A stretch of DNA of 64,000 bases, taken from the NCBI RefSeq assembly GCF_003762905.1, contig NZ_RJKS01000003.1, forward strand, positions 620,001 to 684,000, in the 5' to 3' direction. Under the pieces are notes generated by a model, which saw nothing but the letters and a program-made list of their open reading frames with translations, was not told the origin of the DNA and ran no database searches. Source of the stretch: Curtobacterium sp. ZW137 (GTDB lineage Bacteria > Actinomycetota > Actinomycetes > Actinomycetales > Microbacteriaceae). Positions 58,439-64,000 of this stretch are shown in pieces. The stretch's first letter is position 1. Every line of letters begins with the position of its first letter. Both the position numbers and the translations under genes were made by a program.

Positions 58439-59590
58439 ATGCAGTGCGACTACTTCGACCGCGGGGTGTGCCGCTCGTGCACGCTCATGGGGCAGCCGTA
58501 CGCCGATCAGGTCCTCGACAAGGAACTCCGCACGCGCGAGCTCCTGCACGACGCGGTCGAGGCTGCCGGGGGACCGGGTTCCGTCGAGTTCCTCCCGGCG
58601 ATCACCAGCCCCGAGTCCGGCTACCGCAACCGGGCGAAGATGGTCGTCGGCGGATCGGTCGAGCACCCCACGATCGGGATCATCGACCACCGCCAGCGTG
58701 GGGTCGACATCCGGCACTGCGGCATCTGCACGCCCGGCATCCGCGCGGCGCTGCCGGTCCTGGCGGACTTCGTCTCGTCGGCCGGCCTCATCCCGTACGA
58801 CGTCGCGACCCGCCGGGGCGAACTGAAGTTCGTGCTCGTGACGGAGTCTCCCGACGGCGCGCTCATGGTCCGCTTCGTGCTCCGGTCCGAGGGGCAGCTG
58901 GCCCGGCTCCGATCGCGCCTCGGCGACCTGCTGCTCGCCCTGCCGGAGCTCGTGGTCGTCACCGCGAACCTGCTGCCGGAGCACAAGGCCGTCACCGAGG
59001 GCGACCGGGAGATCGTGCTCACCGAGCAGGAAACGCTGCCGATGCGGCTCGGGAAGGTGACGATGCACCTCCGCCCGCAGAGCTTCTTCCAGACGAACAC
59101 GCACGTCGCCACGCAGCTCTACGCGCAGGCCGCGGACTGGATCGACGAGGTGGCCCCGGCTTCGATGTGGGACCTGTACTGCGGCGTCGGTGGATTCGCG
59201 CTCCACGCCGCCCGACCCGGCCGCGCCGTCACCGGCATCGAGACCAGCGTCGAGGCGATCCGCTCCGCGAAGCAGTCCGCGCGTGAGGCGGGGCTCGTCG
59301 ACGTCCGGTTCGCCGCCGACGACGCGACCGAGCACGCGCTGCGCTCCCGTCCGGACCAGACGCCGGAGCTCGTCGTGGTGAACCCGCCCCGGCGCGGGAT
59401 CGGGGCGACGCTCGCCGACTGGCTCGAGGCGTCCGACGTCCAGCACGTCGTCTACTCCAGCTGCAACCCGGTGACCCTCGCGAAGGACCTCGCCCGGATG
59501 CCGTCGCTCCGACTCCGCCGCGCGCGGGTGCTCGACATGTTCCCGCAGACCGGGCACCTCGAGGCCGTCACGCTGCTCTCCCGGGTCTGA
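58439..59590 (+). CDS. rlmC: 23S rRNA (uracil-C5)-methyltransferase RlmC
   Basis: A 383-residue methyltransferase. The [4Fe-4S] ligands are Cys3, Cys11 and Cys14 (MQCDYFDRGVCRSC) and probably Cys94; the N-terminus matches RlmC and lacks the TRAM domain of RlmD. SAM is bound by DLYCGVGGFALHAA and the catalytic cysteine is in YSSCNPVTLAKDL. The enzyme makes m5U in 23S rRNA (position 747 in E. coli). It follows the glycosyltransferase by seven bases, probably as a co-transcribed but unrelated gene. Confidence 0.93.
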   Translation: MQCDYFDRGVCRSCTLMGQPYADQVLDKELRTRELLHDAVEAAGGPGSVEFLPAITSPESGYRNRAKMVVGGSVEHPTIGIIDHRQRGVDIRHCGICTPGIRAALPVLADFVSSAGLIPYDVATRRGELKFVLVTESPDGALMVRFVLRSEGQLARLRSRLGDLLLALPELVVVTANLLPEHKAVTEGDREIVLTEQETLPMRLGKVTMHLRPQSFFQTNTHVATQLYAQAADWIDEVAPASMWDLYCGVGGFALHAARPGRAVTGIETSVEAIRSAKQSAREAGLVDVRFAADDATEHALRSRPDQTPELVVVNPPRRGIGATLADWLEASDVQHVVYSSCNPVTLAKDLARMPSLRLRRARVLDMFPQTGHLEAVTLLSRV

Positions 59591-59633
59591 TCCGGAGCCC
59601 TGCGGCCGCGGTTGCCAGGGGATTCGGATGTTC

Positions 59634-59674
59634 GCGTACCCGGGTACGCCCGATCGCCATGTGCATGGCGATCG
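59634..59674. terminator. Palindrome and hairpin after rlmC
   Basis: GCGTACCC-GGGTACGC (59634-59649) is a perfect 16-base palindrome. Directly after it, CGATCGCCAT and ATGGCGATCG (59651-59674) form a perfect 10-bp stem with a four-base loop. The hairpin is a fair terminator for rlmC; the palindrome could be an operator for the next gene. Confidence 0.6.
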
Positions 59675-59718
59675 TCCCGTACAGGTTTCCTCGCGGGGTA
59701 CATAGCACCGATGGGTAG

Positions 59719-60546
<828 letters not shown>

Positions 60547-60565
60547 CCTCCGGCAGACCGATCAC

Positions 60566-60613
60566 CGACGAAGCGCCCCGGGCTCTCCCTCCGAGAGTCG
60601 GGGCGCTTCGTCG
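60566..60613. terminator. Bidirectional terminator between rpf-like and LCP genes
   Basis: CGACGAAGCGCCCCG pairs with CGGGGCGCTTCGTCG (15 bp), with a further short stem (CTCTC/GAGAG) near the loop. It lies 19 bases after the Rpf stop and 7 bases after the end of the convergent LCP gene. Confidence 0.88.
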
Positions 60614-60620
60614 TGCAGCG

Positions 60621-61622
60621 CTACTGCGGGTTCTCCTGCAGCCAGCGGCCGAGGTCGTCCGATCGCAGCGCCGAGCTGAGCGCCTGGACGGCGACGGCGT
60701 TCACCGCGACGTACGACTGACCGTCGGGTGAGGTCCCGCCGCCCGCAGTCGGCATCGTGAAGGTCTGCAGGTCCGCCGGCCGGACGCCGCGCAGTGACCA
60801 TCCGAGGCCGGCGATCGTGCGGAAGTCCAGCCCGGGGTCGACGGCGAGGTACCCGCTCGTCGCGGCGACGAAGTCCTGGATGCGTCCGGGATCCGTCATG
60901 GTGCCCTTCGAGAGCACCCCGTCGACGATCCCGCGCATGAACGCCTGCTGGTTCCGGACCCGGGTGTGGTCGGCGTCGGCGAAGGCGTACCGCTCCCGCA
61001 CGAACGCCAGTGCCGCGTCGCCGTCGAGGCGGTTCGCCCCGACGGTGAAGTGGTGGCCACGTGCGGTGAAGTCCTGGGCGGACTGCACGGTCACGCCGCC
61101 GAGGGCGTCCGTCACGGCGCCGAAGCCGCGCATGTCGATCTCGGCGACGTGGTCGATGCGGACGTCGAGGAGCTGTTCGACCGTCTGCACCGTGAGCGGG
61201 ATGCCGCCCCATGAGTACGCCGCGTTGATCTTCGCGTTGCCGTGGCCGGGGACGTCGACCCACGAGTCGCGCATGATCGACATCAGGTACACGGCCTTCC
61301 GGTCGGCCGGGACGTGGGCGAGCATCAGCGTGTCCGATCGCCCGCCGGCTGCGGTGTCGCCCTGCTGCGCGAGTCCCTTCCGGGAGTCGGAGCCGATGAG
61401 CAGGATGTTCTCTGCACCGTCGGTGGTGGCCGGTCGTGTCCCGGTCGCGAACGGCTCGGCGATGGTGTCGGACTCGCGGTCGTAGCTCCGCGCGAGTCCG
61501 CCGACGAAGACGCTCGCGACGACGGCGATCACCGCCGCGATGCCGACGAGCGAGCCGAGCGTCGCGACGAGGGCGACGAGGAACGGGCGGCGACGGCGCG
61601 GGGTGGCGCGACGACCGGGCAT
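60621..61622 (-). CDS. LytR-CpsA-Psr (LCP) family wall-polymer ligase
   Basis: A 333-residue membrane-anchored protein with one helix (about residues 15-42) and an extracellular LCP domain. The active-site regions are ILLIGSDSRKG, GRSDTLMLAHV, SIMRDSWVDVPGHGNAKINAAYSWGG and FVRERYAFADADHTRVRNQQ, with the conserved Arg and Asp residues. LCP enzymes attach teichoic acid, capsule or arabinogalactan-like polymers to peptidoglycan. It lies downstream of a MarR gene on the same strand, with its own promoter-like sequence in the 77-bp gap. Confidence 0.93.
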   Translation of the reverse strand: MPGRRATPRRRRPFLVALVATLGSLVGIAAVIAVVASVFVGGLARSYDRESDTIAEPFATGTRPATTDGAENILLIGSDSRKGLAQQGDTAAGGRSDTLMLAHVPADRKAVYLMSIMRDSWVDVPGHGNAKINAAYSWGGIPLTVQTVEQLLDVRIDHVAEIDMRGFGAVTDALGGVTVQSAQDFTARGHHFTVGANRLDGDAALAFVRERYAFADADHTRVRNQQAFMRGIVDGVLSKGTMTDPGRIQDFVAATSGYLAVDPGLDFRTIAGLGWSLRGVRPADLQTFTMPTAGGGTSPDGQSYVAVNAVAVQALSSALRSDDLGRWLQENPQ

Positions 61623-61699
61623 GGTGACTCCTGGGTTCCGGCCGGCCGTGGCACCGACTTCCCAAGGTTACAACATGTGGTATTTCACCCGCAATGGGA

Positions 61700-62098
61700 T
61701 CAGGAGGTACCCAGGATCCGTCCGAGCGCCGACCGGAGCGCCGGGTCGTCGGGCAGCACCTCACGCTCGATGTGCTTCGCGGTGTCCCAGGCGGCTCGCC
61801 CGCGGTCGGTTACGGTGACCACGCGCCGGCGACGGTCATCCGGGTGCGGACCGCGCTCGACGAGCCCGTCGCGCTCCATCCGCTCGAGCGTGCGTGACAT
61901 GGTCTGCGGCTGGACGCGGGCGGTCCGGGCGAGGGTGTCGGCGCCGGTCGGCCCGGTGCGGATGAGGATGTCGATCGCGATGAGTGCCGCGTGGGGGAGT
62001 CCGATCGCGCGGAGTCGTTCGTCCCAGTCCCGCTCCACCGAGCGGGCTGCCGCGGCGAGCAGTCGCCCGAGGGGCCACTCGGCGGGGTCGTCGTCCAT
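61700..62098 (-). CDS. MarR family regulator of the MMPL exporter
   Basis: A 132-residue winged-helix regulator. AALIAIDILIRTGPTGADTLARTARVQPQTMSRTLERMERDGLVERGPHPDDRRRRVVTVTDRG spans helix-turn-helix and wing. It diverges from the MMPL gene; the gap holds a perfect 24-bp palindrome that covers the promoter region on both sides. Repression of the exporter and of itself is expected. Confidence 0.92.
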   Translation of the reverse strand: MDDDPAEWPLGRLLAAAARSVERDWDERLRAIGLPHAALIAIDILIRTGPTGADTLARTARVQPQTMSRTLERMERDGLVERGPHPDDRRRRVVTVTDRGRAAWDTAKHIEREVLPDDPALRSALGRILGTS

Positions 62099-62132
62099 GT
62101 CTGGATTCTAGGGTCGCTCCGCATGTGCGACG

Positions 62133-62156
62133 GAATGATCAGCATGCTGATCATTC
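62133..62156. promoter_or_regulatory. Perfect 24-bp operator between marR and MMPL
   Basis: GAATGATCAGCA and TGCTGATCATTC are exact reverse complements with no spacer. The palindrome starts 34 bases before the marR ATG and ends 16 before the MMPL GTG. Its outer GAATGA resembles the TetR site at 1724 but the core differs. Confidence 0.9.
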
Positions 62157-62172
62157 GAGTACGCTCAACCTC

Positions 62173-64000
62173 GTGCCCCGCTTCCTCCGCATCGTGATCC
62201 CCGCCGTCGTCATCGTCGCCTGGCTCGTCATCGCCTCGATCGGCGGACCGTTCTTCGGCAAGATCTCCGAGGTCTCCACGAACGACCAGACCTCGTTCCT
62301 CCCCGCGTCGGCCGATGCGACCAAGGTGCAGGAGCGCTCGGCGGCGTTCCGCGACGACACCGGCGCTCCCGCGGTCATCGTCCTCGAACGCTCCGGTGGC
62401 TTCGCGGCGTCCGACACAGCGGCCGCCCGCGCGCTCGTCGAACGGCTCGGTGACCGTTCCGACGTCGACTCGGTGAGCCCCGCGATCCCGAGCGAGGACG
62501 GGGACGCGGTCGAGATCGTGGCGACGCTGACGAGCGCGGCGGACACCGGCGACGCCGTGGCGGCGATCCGAGCGGACGTCGACGACGCGCTCACGTCCGG
62601 GATGCGCGGCTACGTCACCGGTCCGGCCGGGTTCACGGCCGACCTCACCGAGGCGTTCGCGGGCATCGACGGCATCCTGCTCGGGGTCGCCCTCGCCGCG
62701 GTCCTCGTCATCCTGGTCATCGTCTACCGGTCGCCACTGCTGCCGTTCCTGGTGCTCGGGACGGCCACCTTCGCACTGACCGCGTCGATCCTCGTCGTGT
62801 GGGCGCTGGCGAAGGCCGGCATCGTCACCGTGAACGGGCAGGTGCAGGGCATCCTCTCGATCCTGGTCATCGGTGCCGCGACCGACTACGCGCTGCTCTA
62901 CGTCTCCCGGTACCGCGAGGCGCTCCGCGACCACCGCACCGGCTGGGACGCGACGAAGGCCGCACTCCGCGGGAGCCTCGAGCCGATCCTGGCGTCGGGC
63001 GGCACCGTCATCGTCGGCGTGCTCTGCCTGCTGCTCTCCGACCTCAATTCGAACAAGGCCCTCGGCCCGGTGGCGGCGATCGGCATCGCGTTCAGCCTGC
63101 TGGCGGCACTGACGCTCCTGCCCGCGCTGCTGCTCGTGTTCCGTCGCGCCGCGTTCTGGCCGCTCCGTCCGCTCCACGGCAGCGCGCACCCGGTGGTCAC
63201 CGGCCCCGACGCCCGGGGACTCTGGGCACGCGTCGGACGGCTCGTGTCCCGCCGCTCGCGGGTCGTGTGGATCGTGTGCACCGTCGGGCTGCTCGCCATG
63301 GGCACCGGGCTCATCGGGCTCAAGGCGGACGGCGTCCCGCAGAGCGACCTGGTGATCGGGCAGTCGCAGGCGCGCGACGGTCAGGACGTGCTGGCCGACC
63401 ACTTCCCCGCAGGCTCCGGCAGCCCGGCGCAGGTGATCGGCGACGCCGACCGCATCGACGACCTGGCATCGGCGATCACCGGCGTGGACGGCGTCGACGG
63501 TGTGGTGGCGGTGTCGAAGGACGCACCCGCGGGCACGGTGCCGGTCAGCGGGAGCGGCGGCGCGAGCGGGAGCGGCGGCGCCGGCCCCACCGTGGTCGAC
63601 GGGCAGGTCCTGCTCCAGGCGACCCTGAGCTCCGCCGCCGACTCGGACGCTGCCGAGACGACCGTGCGCGCACTCCGCACCGCCGTCGAGCGCGTCGATC
63701 CCGGCGCGATCGTCGGCGGGGTCACCGCGACGGCGATCGACACGAACGACACCGGCATCCGGGACCGCTCGCTGATCATCCCGGTGGTGCTCGTCGTCAT
63801 CCTGCTCATCCTGATGCTCCTGCTGCGGAGCATCGTCGCACCGCTCGTCCTCATCAGCAGCGTGATCGTCTCGTTCGCCGCGGCGCTCGGCGTCGGCGCG
63901 CTGGTGTTCGACCACGTGTTCCACTTCCCCGGCGCGGACCCGTCCGTCCCGCTGTACTCGTTCGTGTTCCTGGTGGCGCTCGGGGTGGACTACAACATCT
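62173..64000 (+). CDS. MMPL family RND transporter (3' end beyond window)
   Basis: 609 codons are visible. Helix 1 (FLRIVIPAVVIVAWLVIASIGG) is followed by an extracellular porter domain, a block of five helices with ILSILVIGAATDYALLYVSRYREAL (the GxxxDY proton-relay motif of MMPL proteins), a cytoplasmic segment, and the second half with its own extracellular domain, ending in VALGVDYNI where the window stops. A Gly/Ser-rich insert (GSGGASGSGGAG) lies in the second porter domain. MMPL proteins export lipids or drugs. The GTG start has no ribosome-binding site; TACGCT seven bases upstream suggests a leaderless mRNA. Confidence 0.93.
   Translation, partial: MPRFLRIVIPAVVIVAWLVIASIGGPFFGKISEVSTNDQTSFLPASADATKVQERSAAFRDDTGAPAVIVLERSGGFAASDTAAARALVERLGDRSDVDSVSPAIPSEDGDAVEIVATLTSAADTGDAVAAIRADVDDALTSGMRGYVTGPAGFTADLTEAFAGIDGILLGVALAAVLVILVIVYRSPLLPFLVLGTATFALTASILVVWALAKAGIVTVNGQVQGILSILVIGAATDYALLYVSRYREALRDHRTGWDATKAALRGSLEPILASGGTVIVGVLCLLLSDLNSNKALGPVAAIGIAFSLLAALTLLPALLLVFRRAAFWPLRPLHGSAHPVVTGPDARGLWARVGRLVSRRSRVVWIVCTVGLLAMGTGLIGLKADGVPQSDLVIGQSQARDGQDVLADHFPAGSGSPAQVIGDADRIDDLASAITGVDGVDGVVAVSKDAPAGTVPVSGSGGASGSGGAGPTVVDGQVLLQATLSSAADSDAAETTVRALRTAVERVDPGAIVGGVTATAIDTNDTGIRDRSLIIPVVLVVILLILMLLLRSIVAPLVLISSVIVSFAAALGVGALVFDHVFHFPGADPSVPLYSFVFLVALGVDYNI

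Overview
The window comes from a high-GC actinobacterium. Strong third-position GC, many GTG starts, chains of ATGA/GTGA overlaps and the family-level look of the proteins (lipoprotein solute-binding proteins, MmyB-type regulators, a secreted Rpf/LysM protein, an LCP protein) point to Microbacteriaceae, with Curtobacterium as my best guess. That is inference from protein style, not a database match. I see no tRNA, rRNA, insertion sequence, prophage or CRISPR array. No gap between genes exceeds about 290 bases.

Layout. 1-1338: tail of a sugar ABC solute-binding lipoprotein and its terminators. 1379-2302: a divergent DUF952/TetR pair sharing a palindromic operator. 2307-4332: a two-gene glucosylglycerate (compatible solute) operon. 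4475-6490: a MarR-controlled MATE exporter. 6560-16621: a large catabolic locus with two divergent arms. One arm is ROK repressor-M81 peptidase-CutC; the other is a peptide-type ABC importer with a ROK sugar kinase. 16809-20887: a soluble Ser/Thr kinase with a GAF domain, a stress-type SDR, and an MmyB-type regulator with its SDR. 20935-25918: pyruvate:quinone oxidoreductase, PAP2 phosphatase, MFS pump with divergent MarR, and SoxR. 25929-28721: a DUF1801 protein and two aldo/keto reductases, one apparently catalytically dead.

28914-35425: a second peptide-type ABC importer ending in a DszC/SfnB-like flavoenzyme. 35528-38548: Fic protein, GNAT acetyltransferase and MFS transporter. 38700-44880: a complete six-gene Mrp Na+/H+ antiporter operon (A with fused B, then C, D, E, F, G). 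45034-48596: a MacB-like export system with a Cys-repeat lipoprotein. 48750-50171: quinone oxidoreductase and divergent MarR with paired operators. 50250-52454: two divergent SDRs and a FadR-type GntR regulator. 52529-54240: a two-component system. 54328-57238: PQQ-type sugar dehydrogenase, diketogluconate-reductase-like AKR and SMP-30 lactonase. 57304-59590: a glycosyltransferase and RlmC. 59878-64000: Rpf/LysM protein, LCP protein, MarR and a divergent MMPL exporter cut by the window end.

Themes. Most small regulators (TetR and four MarR) sit beside palindromes placed on the promoter or start codon, and at least two regulated genes look leaderless. Genes are packed into translationally coupled operons; one junction is bridged by a 20-codon minigene. 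The most unusual DNA lies between convergent genes. Three such gaps hold arrays with an exact 19-base period, two sharing one sequence family and the third having a different unit arranged as a 3+3 mirror. A separate hairpin family with a GGGAGGCTCGGT arm ends several operons and leaves half-sites elsewhere.
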